DNA from: Streptomyces sp. NBC_01298
Lineage (GTDB): Bacteria; Actinomycetota; Actinomycetes; Streptomycetales; Streptomycetaceae
DNA length: 64,000 bases
Direction of reading: 5' to 3'
NCBI RefSeq assembly: GCF_035978755.1
Contig: NZ_CP108414.1
Span: 7,564,001-7,628,000, forward strand
Position 1 is the stretch's first letter. Every line of letters begins with the position of its first letter. A program made the position numbers and the translations under genes. Of this stretch, positions 1 to 9,601 are shown in pieces. The notes beneath the pieces are model-generated. The model was not told where the DNA came from. It did no database searches and worked only from the letters and a program-made list of their open reading frames with translations.

Positions 1-1
1 C

Positions 2-334
2 GTCACCCGCTACTACGGCGGCGTGAAGCTCGGCGCCGGCGGGCTCATCCGCGCCTACGGCGGGGTCGTCGGGGAGGCGCTCGACGTGCTCGGCACCGTC
101 ACCCGGCACCGGTACCGGCTGGTCACCGTCACCGTCGACCACCAGCGGGCCGGCAAGACCGAGAACGACCTGCGCTCCACCGGCAGGACCGTGATCGACG
201 TGCGCTACGGGGCCGCCGTGGAGATCGAGATCGCCCTGCCCGAGGCCGACCTGCCCGCCTTCGAGGCGTGGCTGGCCGACAGCACCGCGGGGAGCGCCAC
301 CCTGACCCCGGGCGGGGAGACGTACGCGTCCTGA
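2..334 (+). CDS. YigZ/IMPACT family protein, 3' part
   Basis: The 5' end lies outside the window; 110 residues of the C-terminal part are present. The segment YYGGVKLGAGGLIRAYGG is the hallmark of the UPF0029/IMPACT family (YigZ in E. coli), and the remainder fits the small C-terminal DUF1949-like ferredoxin fold that follows it. Family members are about 200 residues long and have been linked to translation control, but the bacterial function is not settled. The frame ends in TGA just after a Gly-rich tail. It converges on minus-strand debris of an RHS locus. The family call is firm from the motif alone; the cellular role is not. Confidence 0.85.
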   Translation, partial: VTRYYGGVKLGAGGLIRAYGGVVGEALDVLGTVTRHRYRLVTVTVDHQRAGKTENDLRSTGRTVIDVRYGAAVEIEIALPEADLPAFEAWLADSTAGSATLTPGGETYAS

Positions 335-397
335 GCGGCCGGGGGACGAGGGGGCTGGGGGACGAAGGAGACGGGGCCACGCCGGGGAGGCGTTAGC

Positions 398-697
398 GTG
401 GAGGGGAGAACGGGAGCGCAGCAGGGCATCTGCCGCGAGACCCGCGGTCAAGGGGATCGGAAGGGTCTTCAGCTCGTCCATGCCGAAGTGGAGCGTGCGG
501 TCTGTGGCCAGTGCGCCGAGGAGGACGCCCAGGGCGGATGCCGCCGCGACCGGTGCCGAGAAGGACAGGCGGGGTCGCAGACCCCGGGGGGTTTTCTTGC
601 GGGCCGCGCGGGCCGCCATCACCAGGAAGGCGGCGGTGATGACGCATGCGGCGGCGAGCGCGCCGAGTCCGGCGGTCTTCCATGTGCCGGGGGACAC
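398..697 (-). CDS. Possible small membrane protein downstream of the RHS fragment
   Basis: From a GTG at 697 the minus strand encodes about 100 residues that look like a real protein. There is an N-terminal hydrophobic helix (GLGALAAACVITAAFLVMAA), a basic stretch (RAARKKTPRGLRPR), a second hydrophobic helix (SAPVAAASALGVLLGALA), and a third weaker one. No stop codon follows before the frame runs antisense through the YigZ gene to the window edge, so the original 3' end has probably been lost; the end given is where protein-like sequence fades. It lies about 110 bp downstream of the RHS tip on the same strand, the usual place for a cognate immunity gene. No good ribosome binding site is visible. 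I do not recognise a named family. Confidence 0.3.
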
Positions 698-807
698 GTG
701 TACGTCCGATCCGTGGGGGTGAGGTGGCCGGTCCGGGGACCCGCGGCGCGGGTCCCCGGACCGGGGTTCATCTGTGGGGCGGGGGCTCGTTCAGCGACGA
801 GCGCCTC

Positions 808-2616
808 CTACCTGAAGGCGTCCCAGCAGTCCTCCTGCACCGAGGAGAAGCCCATGAAGACGCTGAACGCCGAGAACAGCGCGCCTCCGTAGTACATGCC
901 GGTCCTCCACCAGATGCGGCGCGGGGTGTTCCGCAGTGCCTTGAGCAGGTTGTACAGGCGGCTGAAGCCGACCGACCGGATGATGCGCACCGCCTGTCCG
1001 ATCTTGGCCGCCTTCATCAGCCAGCCGACACCGCCCGCCCACATGGCGAGCTCGAGGATGGCGTAGACACATTTGGCGATCTTCCACCAGGTGCTTTCCG
1101 ACCACCACCACTTGCCGCCCAGGTCGTACATGGTGATGGGGTCGGCCGGGTAGCCGTAGGCGTTCGCGCCGCCGTTGACGACCGCGTCGGACTGGAGGAA
1201 CCGTCCGGTCTTCGGGTCGTACGCCCGGGCGCCCATCAAGGTCAGCCCGGACAGGGTGTCGCCGGAACGCTGCTGGCTGCCCAGCCAGTCGTAGCGTGCC
1301 GACGGAGTGCTGGCACGCGTGTTGCCGTACTCGTCGGTGTCGAGGAGCGTCGGCGCGACGGAGGTGTCCAGTGGCAGCAGTGCCACGTCGCCGTGGATGT
1401 CGGTGAGCTGGAGGACCGTGTTGCCGGTCTTGCTGGTGGTGGCCGCCAGGCCGCCGCCGATGGAGTCGACGTTGCGGGTGACCGTTCCGGTGGCGGAGTC
1501 CTCCACGACCCAGCTCGGCCTGTCGCAGCCGCAGTCGTAGTGGTTGGTCTTCGACTGGGTCTGGGCCCAGGTGCTGCCGCTGCCGGATTCGACCGTCCAG
1601 GAGCGGATGCGCTTGGAGCTGTCGATCTTCCAGGTCTGGCGCTGGCCGCCGACCGTCTCCTGCTGGATCCGGTCGTTGGTGAAGTAGCCGAGGGTCACGT
1701 TGCCGGGCTTGGCAGTGGTGCGACCGAAGGCGTCGTAGGTGTAGCCGGCGCCGTTCAAGCGGTCGGCACTGTCGTAGGTGGACGTGGTGGTCGTGCCGCC
1801 GGTGGTCGGGCAGTCCAGCCCGGGAGTGCCGGTGGCGGTGACCAGGGACGTGCGGTTGGACCGCTTGTCGAAGGCGTAGTCGCGCTTGGTGCAGACCGTC
1901 TCAGCGGTGTCGGCCACCGAGGTGAGCCGGCCGATCGCGTCGTAGCCGTAGGTCTGCCCCGAGTTCTGCGCGTCCGTGGTCACCTGTCCGTGGATGGAGC
2001 GGGTGGTGATGTCGGACTGCACGATCACGCCGTCGCTGTCACGCGTGTAGGTGCGCTCGACGGGGGTGCCGTTCGGGTCGAAGGCCTGCTTGAGGGAATA
2101 GCCGCCGGGCAGCTTCTCCCCGACGAGTGCGCCGTCCGGGTCGTACGACCCCGTGAACCTGCCGGCCACGGAGTCGACGGCCTTGGTGACGAGACCGCGG
2201 GGCTCGACCGCGTGGTCGTGGCTGTAGGTCACCGTGGAGGGCACGTTGCTGCCCGACTTGACCTTCCGGCCGAGCAGGTCGTACTCCGTCGTGGTCACGC
2301 CACCATCGGCGTCGGTGTAGGAGACGGGGCGTCGCGAGGGATCCTGACCCAGGAGTGCTTCTCGTCGTCCGCGAGTTCCCTTTTCGTGGGGGATGTGTTC
2401 GGTTCGGTCCTGTTCCTGCAGGATGAGGAAATCGCATCTCCGGCCCTGGGCTGTGATGGCGAAGTGGTGCGGGCCGTTTCGCCCGGCCAGCGACAACACC
2501 GCCCTCATCGCGCTGCGCGCACCCCACCCCCCCCGCCAGCCCTGAGGCCCAACGCCATGGACCACGGAACGGACGCCCCGACCGACTCGCCCCGATAGAC
2601 GCCGCGTCCCCTGCAC
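808..2616 (-). pseudogene. RHS/YD-repeat protein, C-terminal fragment with variable tip
   Basis: The open frame has 602 codons, but only the part below about 2340 is RHS-like. There it holds YD repeats (YDLLGRKV, YGYDAIGRLTS, YDAFGRTT) and an RHS core ending in GARAYDPKTGRFLQSDAV, followed by DPITMYDLGGK. The last ~110 residues after that junction form a variable tip with Trp-rich and hydrophobic segments (AILELAMWAGGVGWLMKAA). Full RHS proteins exceed 1,500 residues and start with a secretion or wall-binding module; here the first ~97 codons are unrelated low-complexity sequence, so the gene is 5'-truncated. RHS tips are often toxins in polymorphic toxin systems, but this tip matches no toxin I know and no product may be made. 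Confidence 0.7.
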
Positions 2617-2997
2617 GCATCGTGGCCCTGCGTGGCACCGACAACGGGTGGGACGAACCGGGCCTGCGAGCCGCCTTCACCCGGGCCCACATCCGCGACC
2701 GTCTCCGCTGATCGTCGACCTGGTATCCCTCGAACATGCCGCGCTCACCGCCATCACCGCGGCTGATCTGCTTCGCCCACGGCAACACCCTCGTGCGCGA
2801 GCCGGGCGTGCCGCTGTGGCCGAGGTGCTTCGGCGTAGTGAGAATTGACCTCCAATTTTCGGGGTGATCTGAGGTGACTGTGGTGGATCAGGGGGCGCCA
2901 TGGGTTAGCGTGGCAAGCGTTGATGGCGGGCCCCCGTGCTGGTTCGTGCTGACTTTTGAGGCGCAGTAGGGGTAAACGTGCAGGTCAGAGCGATTTC
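2617..2997. other. Intergenic region with gene debris
   Basis: Between the RHS fragment and sbcD no intact gene is evident. A plus-strand frame ending in TGA at 2711 reads like the C-terminus of a lost protein (ALRGTDNGWDEPGLRAAF), and a short plus frame from about 2734 to 2870 is also open, but neither has recognisable start signals. The AT-rich patch near 2845-2865 (TTGACCTCCAATTTTCGGGG) is unlike its surroundings and could be an old insertion boundary. I see no promoter I would trust for sbcD. Confidence 0.3.
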
Positions 2998-4170
2998 ATG
3001 AGATTCCTGCACACCTCCGACTGGCACCTCGGCCGGTCCTTCCACCGGGTGAACCTGCTCGGGGCCCAGGCCGCCTTCATCGATCACCTCGTCGAGACCG
3101 TGCGGGAGCACGAGGTCGACGCCGTGCTCGTCGCCGGTGACGTGTACGACCGTGCCGTGCCCCCGCTGCCCGCCGTGGAGCTCTACGACCGGGCCCTGCA
3201 CCGGCTCGCCGACCTCGGCGTGCCCACCGTGATGATCTCCGGGAACCACGACTCCGCCCGCCGCCTCGGTGTCGGGGCCGGGCTGATCGGGCGGGCCGGG
3301 ATCCACCTGCGGACCGACCCCGCCGGGTGCGCCGACCCCGTGGTGCTGGCCGACGTACACGGTGACGTGGCGCTGTACGGGCTGCCGTACCTGGAGCCCG
3401 CGCTGGTCAGGGACGAGTTCGGCGCGGGCAAGGTGAGCCACGAGGCCGTGCTGGGCGCGGCCATGGACCGGATCCGGGCGGATCTGGCGGGGCGCGCGCC
3501 CGGGACCCGCTCCGTCGTCCTCGCGCACGCCTTCGTCACCGGAGGGCAGGCCAGCGACAGCGAGCGCGACATCACCGTCGGCGGGGTCGAGGCCGTGCCG
3601 GCCTCCGTCTTCGACGGGGTCGACTACGCCGCCCTCGGCCACCTCCACGGCTGCCAGACGATCAACGAACGGGTCCGCTACTCCGGTTCCCCGCTCGCCT
3701 ACTCCTTCTCCGAAGCCGACCACCGCAAGAGCATGTGGCTCGTCGAGCTGGGCGGGGAGGGGGAGATCCTGAGCGCCGAGCGCGTCGACACCCCCGTGCC
3801 GCGCCGCCTCGCCCGGGTCCGGGGACCCCTGGAGGAGCTGCTGTCCGAGGGCTCGTACGCCCGGTACGAGGACTCCTGGCTGGAAGCCACCCTCACCGAC
3901 CCCGTCCGGCCCGAGGACCCCATGGCCCGGCTCGCCGTCCGCTTCCCGCACACCCTCAGCCTGGCCTTCGACCCCGAGGGCCGCACCGAGGACGGCGCGG
4001 GCTCCTACGCCCAGCGGCTCAAGGGCCGCAGCGACCAGGAGATCGCCGAGGACTTCGTCGCCCATGTGCGCGGGGGCGGCGGTTTCTCCGACGAGGCCGA
4101 ACGGGCCGTGCTCCAGGGCGCCTTCGACGAAGTACGCACCGAGGACAGCCGGCAGGAGACCCACCGATGA
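2998..4170 (+). CDS. sbcD: Exonuclease subunit SbcD (Mre11-like nuclease)
   Basis: Metallophosphoesterase nuclease subunit of the SbcCD complex, which opens hairpins and processes double-strand ends. The 390-residue protein starts MRFLHTSDWHLGRSF, carrying the first metal motif (DxH), then GDVYDRAVPP (GDxxD), SGNHDSARRL (GNHD), a histidine in VLAHAFV, and GHLHGCQ (GHxH), the full Mre11/SbcD metal-ligand set. The ATG at 2998 is chosen because homologues begin with this MRFLHTSD sequence; the frame extends 14 codons upstream without homologous content. The stop overlaps the ATG of sbcC (ATGA), so the two subunits are translationally coupled. Confidence 0.96.
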   Translation: MRFLHTSDWHLGRSFHRVNLLGAQAAFIDHLVETVREHEVDAVLVAGDVYDRAVPPLPAVELYDRALHRLADLGVPTVMISGNHDSARRLGVGAGLIGRAGIHLRTDPAGCADPVVLADVHGDVALYGLPYLEPALVRDEFGAGKVSHEAVLGAAMDRIRADLAGRAPGTRSVVLAHAFVTGGQASDSERDITVGGVEAVPASVFDGVDYAALGHLHGCQTINERVRYSGSPLAYSFSEADHRKSMWLVELGGEGEILSAERVDTPVPRRLARVRGPLEELLSEGSYARYEDSWLEATLTDPVRPEDPMARLAVRFPHTLSLAFDPEGRTEDGAGSYAQRLKGRSDQEIAEDFVAHVRGGGGFSDEAERAVLQGAFDEVRTEDSRQETHR

Positions 4171-7100
4171 GGCTGCACCGGCTGCGCATCACCGCCTTCG
4201 GGCCCTTCGCCGAGCCCCAGGAGATCGACTTCGACGCGCTCTCCGGCGCCGGGATCTTCCTGCTGCACGGTCCCACCGGCGCGGGCAAGACCTCCGTCCT
4301 GGACGCCGTCTGCTACGCCCTGTACGGGTCCGTGCCCGGTTCCCGGCAGGCCCCGGGTACCAGTCTGCGCAGTGACCACGCGGCGTCCGACACCCCGACC
4401 GAGATCACCCTCGAACTCACCGCGGGCGGCCGGCGCCTGGAGATCACCCGGCGCCCCGAACAGGACCGGCCCAAGAAGCGCGGCACCGGGACGACGAAGG
4501 ACAAGGCGCAGAGCTGGCTGCGCGAGTACGACGGGGAGGGCTGGAGCGCGCTGAGCCGGTCCCATCAGGAGATCGGCGAGGAGATCGAGCAGCTGCTCGG
4601 CATGAGCCGCGAGCAGTTCTGCCAGGTCGTGCTGTTGCCCCAGGGAGAGTTCGCGCGCTTCCTGCGGGCCGACGAGGCCGCGCGCGGCCGGCTGCTCGGC
4701 CGGCTCTTCGACACCCGCCGCTTCGCCGCCGTCGAAACCCTGCTCGGCGAGCGCCGCCGCGCCGCCGAGGCCAAGGTCCGCGCCGGAGACGAGCAGGTGC
4801 TGCACACCGCCCAGCGGCTCGCCCAGGCCGCCGGGGACGCCGCCGACCTGCGCGCCTGGCCGCTGCCCCGGCACCAGCCGGGCGACCCCGGGCTGGCCGG
4901 GGCGATCCGCGCCTGGGCCGCCGTCGCGCGCTGCTCCGCCCGGGAGCGGCTCACCGTCGCCGAGTACGCCCTCGCCGCCGTCGAGGGGCGCTACCACGCC
5001 GCCCGGCGGGCCGCCGAGGAGGCGCGGGAGCTCCACCGGTTGCAGCACCGGCACGCGGAGACCACCCGTCGGGCGGCCCTGCTCACCGAGTCCGGTCCGG
5101 AGCGGGAGCGGGTGCGCGCCCTGCTCGACCGGGCCCGGCGCGGCGCCCTCGTCGCCCCCGCCCTGGAGCTGCGCGGAGCCGCCGCCGGCGCCCACATGGC
5201 CGCCGCGCACGCGGAGTCCGTGGCCCGGGCGGAGCTGCCGCCGCAGCTCGCCGAGGCGGGGACCGAGCAGCTGGCCGCGGTCGAGCAGCGGCTGCGCGAG
5301 GATCTGGGAGCCCTCGGAGCCGCCCGCCGCACCGAGCAGCGCAGCGCCGAGATCGGCCGCGAACGGGCCGACCTGGAAAGGGAGTCCCGAGCCGCCGAGG
5401 AGCAGCAGCACGAGACCGCCGAGTGGCTCGGCCGCTGGGACGCCACCCGGACCGAGCTCGCCGGGCGCGCGGACGCCGCCCAGCAGGCCGCGACCCTGGC
5501 GGAGCAGCTCGCCGGCAAGCTGGAGCCCGCCCGGCTGCACCTGCACGCCGCCCGGCGGCGCGACGCCCTCGACGCCGACGCGGAGCAGGCCTCGGGCGAA
5601 CTGCTCACCGCGCGCGAGGAGTCGGCCGTCGCCCGGGAGCGCTGGCTGGAGCTCAAGGAGGCCCGGCTGCGCGGGATCGCCGCGGAGCTCGCCGCCGCCC
5701 TGGTGGCCGGGGAGCCCTGCACCGTGTGCGGGGCCGCGGAACACCCCGCTCCCGCCCGGCCCGCCCCCGGTCACGTGGACCGGGCCGCGGAGGAGGCGGC
5801 GCACGCCCGCTTCGAGGGGGCCGAGGAGCGCAGGGCCGGCGTCGAGCGCAGGCTGGCCGCCGTCCGGGAGGCCCGCGCCGAGGCCGCGGCCGCCGCGGGG
5901 GAGGCCACCACCGCCGAACTCCTGGAACTCACCTCCGGCTTGAGTTCCCGGCACGCCGAGGCGCACGCCGCGGCCGCCGGACTGCACACCGCCCGGGAGC
6001 GGCTGGCCCGCGCCGAGCGGGAGCACGCCGTGCGCGGCGCCGAGCTGAGCGAAGCCGAGGCACGGGCCGCGGCCAGGGCTTCGCGCCGCGAGGCGCTCGA
6101 CCGGGAACAGGCCTCGCTGGAAGCGGAGCTGGCCCTCGTGCGGGCGGACGCCCCCAGCGTCGCGGCCCGCGCCGGAGTCCTGGAGGACCGGGTCCGCATG
6201 GTCACGGCGGCGGCGGCCTCGCTGCGCCGGGCCGAGACCACCGCGGCCCGGCTGAAGGAGGCCGACGGCCAGCTCGCCGACGCCTCCTTCAAGGCCGGCT
6301 TCGACACCACCGAGGAGGCGGCCGACGCCGTGCTCCCGGAGTACGAGCGCAGCGCGCTCCAACGCCGCACCGACGCCTGGCAGGCGGAGGAGGCCATGCT
6401 GGCCGACCGCCTCGGCGAGGCCGACACCGCCGCGGCGGCGGCCCTGCCCCCGGCCGCGCCGGAGGAGGCCGAGGCGTACGCGGCGCTGGCCGCCGCGAAG
6501 CTTCGTACGGCCGGGTCCGCCGTGGACGCGGCCCGGGTCCGCTGCAAGGACCTCGACGGGCTCTCCCTCCAGGCCGAGCGGGAGCTGCGCTCCCTGGGAC
6601 CGCTGCGCGAGGCCTACGAACGGGTGGCCCGGCTGGCCGGGCTCACCGCGGGCACCTCCGCGGACAACGAGCGCAAGATGCGGCTGGAGGCCTACGTGCT
6701 CGCGGCCCGGCTGGAGCAGGTCGCCGCCGCGGCGACCGTACGGCTGCTGCGCATGTCCGGCGGCCGCTACACCCTGCTGCACTCCGACGCCAGGGCGAGC
6801 GGACGCGGGCGTTCGGGGCTCGGGCTGCACGTGGTCGACGCCTGGACCGGCAGCGAGCGGGACACCGCCACGCTCTCCGGCGGCGAGACCTTCTTCGCCT
6901 CGCTCGCCCTCGCGCTGGGCCTGGCCGACGTGGTCACCGACGAGGCGGGCGGCATGCGGCTGGACACCCTCTTCATCGACGAGGGCTTCGGGAGCCTCGA
7001 CGACCAGGCGCTGGACGAGGTGCTCGACGTCCTGGACTCGCTGCGCGAACGCGACCGCAGCGTCGGCATCGTGAGCCACGTCGCCGACCTGCGGACGCGG

Positions 7101-7178
7101 GTGCAGGCCCAGCTGGAGATCGTCAAGCAGCGCGGAGGCTCGGTCGTGCGCCACCGCACGGCGGGCGGAACGGGCTGA
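4167..7178 (+). CDS. sbcC: Exonuclease subunit SbcC (Rad50-like SMC ATPase)
   Basis: Rad50-type ATPase partner of SbcD, 1,003 residues. The N-terminal ATPase half has Walker A GPTGAGKT at residues 35-42. It is followed by long Ala/Glu/Arg-rich coiled coils with a zinc-hook CxxC (Cys518 and Cys521, in CTVCGAAEHP) at the midpoint, then the returning coiled coil. The C-terminal half has the signature LSGGETFFASL near residue 900 and Walker B LDTLFIDEGFGSLD near 932. The ATG overlaps the sbcD stop by four bases. Everything expected of the family is present and the length is normal. The complex trims DNA ends and hairpins in the cytoplasm using ATP-driven opening and closing of the coils. Confidence 0.96.
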   Translation: MRLHRLRITAFGPFAEPQEIDFDALSGAGIFLLHGPTGAGKTSVLDAVCYALYGSVPGSRQAPGTSLRSDHAASDTPTEITLELTAGGRRLEITRRPEQDRPKKRGTGTTKDKAQSWLREYDGEGWSALSRSHQEIGEEIEQLLGMSREQFCQVVLLPQGEFARFLRADEAARGRLLGRLFDTRRFAAVETLLGERRRAAEAKVRAGDEQVLHTAQRLAQAAGDAADLRAWPLPRHQPGDPGLAGAIRAWAAVARCSARERLTVAEYALAAVEGRYHAARRAAEEARELHRLQHRHAETTRRAALLTESGPERERVRALLDRARRGALVAPALELRGAAAGAHMAAAHAESVARAELPPQLAEAGTEQLAAVEQRLREDLGALGAARRTEQRSAEIGRERADLERESRAAEEQQHETAEWLGRWDATRTELAGRADAAQQAATLAEQLAGKLEPARLHLHAARRRDALDADAEQASGELLTAREESAVARERWLELKEARLRGIAAELAAALVAGEPCTVCGAAEHPAPARPAPGHVDRAAEEAAHARFEGAEERRAGVERRLAAVREARAEAAAAAGEATTAELLELTSGLSSRHAEAHAAAAGLHTARERLARAEREHAVRGAELSEAEARAAARASRREALDREQASLEAELALVRADAPSVAARAGVLEDRVRMVTAAAASLRRAETTAARLKEADGQLADASFKAGFDTTEEAADAVLPEYERSALQRRTDAWQAEEAMLADRLGEADTAAAAALPPAAPEEAEAYAALAAAKLRTAGSAVDAARVRCKDLDGLSLQAERELRSLGPLREAYERVARLAGLTAGTSADNERKMRLEAYVLAARLEQVAAAATVRLLRMSGGRYTLLHSDARASGRGRSGLGLHVVDAWTGSERDTATLSGGETFFASLALALGLADVVTDEAGGMRLDTLFIDEGFGSLDDQALDEVLDVLDSLRERDRSVGIVSHVADLRTRVQAQLEIVKQRGGSVVRHRTAGGTG

Positions 7179-7208
7179 CATACCTGGTCAGCGGCGTCGC
7201 TCGTACGG

Positions 7209-7247
7209 ACGGCCGGGCCGGCTCCCACGCGGAGCCGGCCCGGCCGT
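7209..7247. terminator. Strong hairpin between convergent sbcC and DUF885 genes
   Basis: A perfect 17-bp inverted repeat (left arm 7209-7225, right arm 7231-7247) with a 5-nt loop CACGC sits between two convergent genes. It lacks a U-tract, as is usual in Streptomyces, and is likely a bidirectional terminator. Confidence 0.75.
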
Positions 7248-7268
7248 GCGTCAGAGGTGTCCCGGCGG

Positions 7269-8987
7269 TCAGAGCTTCGAGAGCTCGTCCACCAGGTCGT
7301 CCAGGCCCAGCGAACCCTGGGACAGGGCCGCCATGTGCCAGGCCTTCAGGTCGAAGGAATCACCGTGCGCGGCACGCGCGTTGTCACGGCCCTGCAGCCA
7401 GGCGCGCTCGCCCAGCTTGTAGCCGATGGCCTGGCCCGGCATCGACAGGTAGCGGGTCAGCTCGCTCTCGACGAAGTCGCCCGGCCGGCCGCTGTGCAGG
7501 CCGAAGAACTCCTGCGCCAGGTCGACCGTCCAGCGCTCGCCCGGGTGGAACGGCGAGTGCTCCGGGATCTCCAGACCCAGGTGCATGCCGATGTCCACGA
7601 TGACGCGCGCGGCGCGCATCATCTGGGCGTCCAGGTAACCGAGGCGCTGCTCGGCGTCCTTGAGGTAGCCCAGCTCGTCCATCAGGCGCTCCGCGTACAG
7701 CGCCCAGCCCTCGCAGTTGGCGCTGACGAGACCGATGCCGGCCTGGTAGCGGGAGAGCTGGTCCGCCACGTGCACCCACTGCGCCAGCTGGAGGTGGTGG
7801 CCCGGAACGCCCTCGTGGTACCAGGTGGACACCAGGTCGTAGACGGGGAAGCGGGTCTCACCCATCGTCGGCAGCCAGGTGCGCCCCGGACGGGAGAAGT
7901 CCTCCGAGGGGCTCGTGTAGTACGGGGCCGCGGCGCCGCCCGGAGGGGCGATCCGCGACTCCACGCGCTTGACCCGGTCGGCGAGTTCGAAGTGGGTGCC
8001 GTCGAGGTTCTCGATGGCCTCGTCCATCAGGCCCTGCAGCCAGGCCTGGACCTCGTCCACGCCCTCGATGTGGGTGCCGTGCTCGTCGAGGTGCTTGAGG
8101 GCCTCCCACGGACCGGCGCCCGGCAGGATCTTGGCGGCTTCGGTCTTCATCTCCGCCAGCAGCCGGTGGTACTCCGACCAGCCGTAGGCGTACGCCTCGT
8201 CCAGGTCCAGGTCGGCGCCGTTGAAGTAGCGCGACCAGAGCGCGTAGCGCTCGCGGCCCACCGGGTCGGGCTTGCCCTCGACCGCGGGGGCGTACACGTC
8301 CCGTACCCAGTCGCGCAGTTCCACGACGGCGGCGGTCGCGGCGGCGGCGGCCTCGTCGAGCTCGGCGCGCAGCGCCTGGGGGCCGGCGGCGGCGAACTCC
8401 GCGAAGTAGCCGCCCTTGCCCCCGCTCTCGGAGCCCTCGCCCTGGCCCGCCCACCCGGTGAGCTGCTCGATGAAGGTGGCGGTGGGGCGCGGGCTGCCGA
8501 ACAGGCCGCGGTCCAGGCCGAGCGCGAGGGACTCGCGGTAGCCCGCGTACGCGGCCGGTACGGCGCGCAGCCGTTCCGCGATCGCGGCCCAGTCCTCGTC
8601 GGTCTCGGCCGGGGTCAGGGAGAAGATCTCGCGGACCGAGTGCGCGGGGGAGTGGATGTTGCTGACCGCGCGCAGGCCCTCGTCGGCGTCGAGAACGGCG
8701 AGTTCGGCGTTGAGGCGCTCGCGCAGCAGGCGGGCGCAGCGGCGCTCGGCTTCGCTGTCGGCGCCCGGCAGCAGCTCGGCGGCGTCGAGCTTGGCGAGGG
8801 TGGTGCGGCAGAGTTCGGCGGTCGCCGCCTGGCCGGCCGGGGAGAGGTCCGGGAGCTTGCCGGAGCTCGAGGCGACACCGAGGTAGGTGCCCGTGATCGG
8901 GTCGAGGGCGATGAGGTCGTCGACGTAGGCATCGGCGATCTGGCGGGGCAGCCGCGCGGTGCTGTCACTGGTGATGGTGTCTGACAT
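7269..8987 (-). CDS. DUF885 family protein, putative metallopeptidase-like
   Basis: A 572-residue protein of the DUF885 family, whose members resemble zinc carboxypeptidases. The key motif WYHEGVPGHHLQ, around residues 385-396, combines an HExxxGHH arrangement that could bind metal. A following segment (SANCEGWALYAERLMDELG) is also typical and supplies a further acidic residue. No signal peptide is visible, so it is probably cytoplasmic. The ATG at 8987 is preferred over one 14 codons upstream because homologues begin close to MSDTITSDS and a GAAG lies about ten bases before it. Substrate unknown. It is followed at its 3' side by a strong hairpin and preceded by the Lrp gene in the same direction. 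Confidence 0.85.
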   Translation of the reverse strand: MSDTITSDSTARLPRQIADAYVDDLIALDPITGTYLGVASSSGKLPDLSPAGQAATAELCRTTLAKLDAAELLPGADSEAERRCARLLRERLNAELAVLDADEGLRAVSNIHSPAHSVREIFSLTPAETDEDWAAIAERLRAVPAAYAGYRESLALGLDRGLFGSPRPTATFIEQLTGWAGQGEGSESGGKGGYFAEFAAAGPQALRAELDEAAAAATAAVVELRDWVRDVYAPAVEGKPDPVGRERYALWSRYFNGADLDLDEAYAYGWSEYHRLLAEMKTEAAKILPGAGPWEALKHLDEHGTHIEGVDEVQAWLQGLMDEAIENLDGTHFELADRVKRVESRIAPPGGAAAPYYTSPSEDFSRPGRTWLPTMGETRFPVYDLVSTWYHEGVPGHHLQLAQWVHVADQLSRYQAGIGLVSANCEGWALYAERLMDELGYLKDAEQRLGYLDAQMMRAARVIVDIGMHLGLEIPEHSPFHPGERWTVDLAQEFFGLHSGRPGDFVESELTRYLSMPGQAIGYKLGERAWLQGRDNARAAHGDSFDLKAWHMAALSQGSLGLDDLVDELSKL

Positions 8988-9058
8988 GTGGACATCTTCG
9001 TATGCGCGAAGGGTCCGCGTCATCACCAAAGAGCGTCAGCCTGCTGACCTGAAGAGCG

Positions 9059-9541
9059 TCAGCCCGCTGCCGTGGGGGGCAGCAGCGGGCCGCAGTCCCA
9101 CTCCTGGAAGATCAGTCGGGTCTCCACCCGGGCCACTTCGCGGCGCGAGGTGAACTCGTCGAGGACCAGCCGCTGGAGTTCGCCGGGATCGGAAACGGCA
9201 ACGTGGACGAGGTAGTCGTCCGGGCCCGTCAGATGGAAGACGGACCGCGACGCCGGCAGCGAGCGCACGCGTTCGACGAAGGGACCGATCAGCTCGCGCC
9301 GGTGCGGACGCACCTGCACGAGGAGCAGCGCCTCCAGCCCGCGCCCGAGTTTGGCCGGATCGAGCTGGAGCCGGTTGCCGAGGATGATTCCGCAGCGGCG
9401 CATCCGGGCGACCCGGTCCAGACAGGTCGACGCGGCGATGCCGACCTCGGCGGCCAGATCGCGGTAGGTGGTCCGGGCGTCGTTCTGTAGAAGGCGCAGA
9501 ATCCGCAGATCGACCGGGTCCAGAGCGACGGATTCGGACAT
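9059..9541 (-). CDS. Lrp/AsnC family transcriptional regulator
   Basis: A 160-residue Lrp/AsnC-type regulator. The N-terminal helix-turn-helix (LDPVDLRILRLLQNDARTTYRDLAAEVGIAASTCLDRVARM) is followed by a RAM/AsnC ligand-binding domain with the usual pattern (VFHLTGPDDYLVHVAVSD). The ATG lies only 60 bp from the divergent start of a PLP-dependent enzyme of amino-acid metabolism. Lrp-type proteins commonly control a divergent neighbour in response to an amino acid, so that gene is the obvious candidate target; this is inference from position. Confidence 0.9.
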   Translation of the reverse strand: MSESVALDPVDLRILRLLQNDARTTYRDLAAEVGIAASTCLDRVARMRRCGIILGNRLQLDPAKLGRGLEALLLVQVRPHRRELIGPFVERVRSLPASRSVFHLTGPDDYLVHVAVSDPGELQRLVLDEFTSRREVARVETRLIFQEWDCGPLLPPTAAG

Positions 9542-9601
9542 TGGCCGAACGTAGCACGGAGATTTCCCGCCGGAGCCGTCGCGCTGCGCACAGTACGGCG
9601 C

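Noticed and set aside
4005..7181. A very long open frame (over 1,000 codons) antisense to sbcC
   Set aside because: It mirrors the codon structure of sbcC, is a Gly/Val/Leu/Gln-rich sequence with no domain, and arises from the high third-position GC of the real gene.
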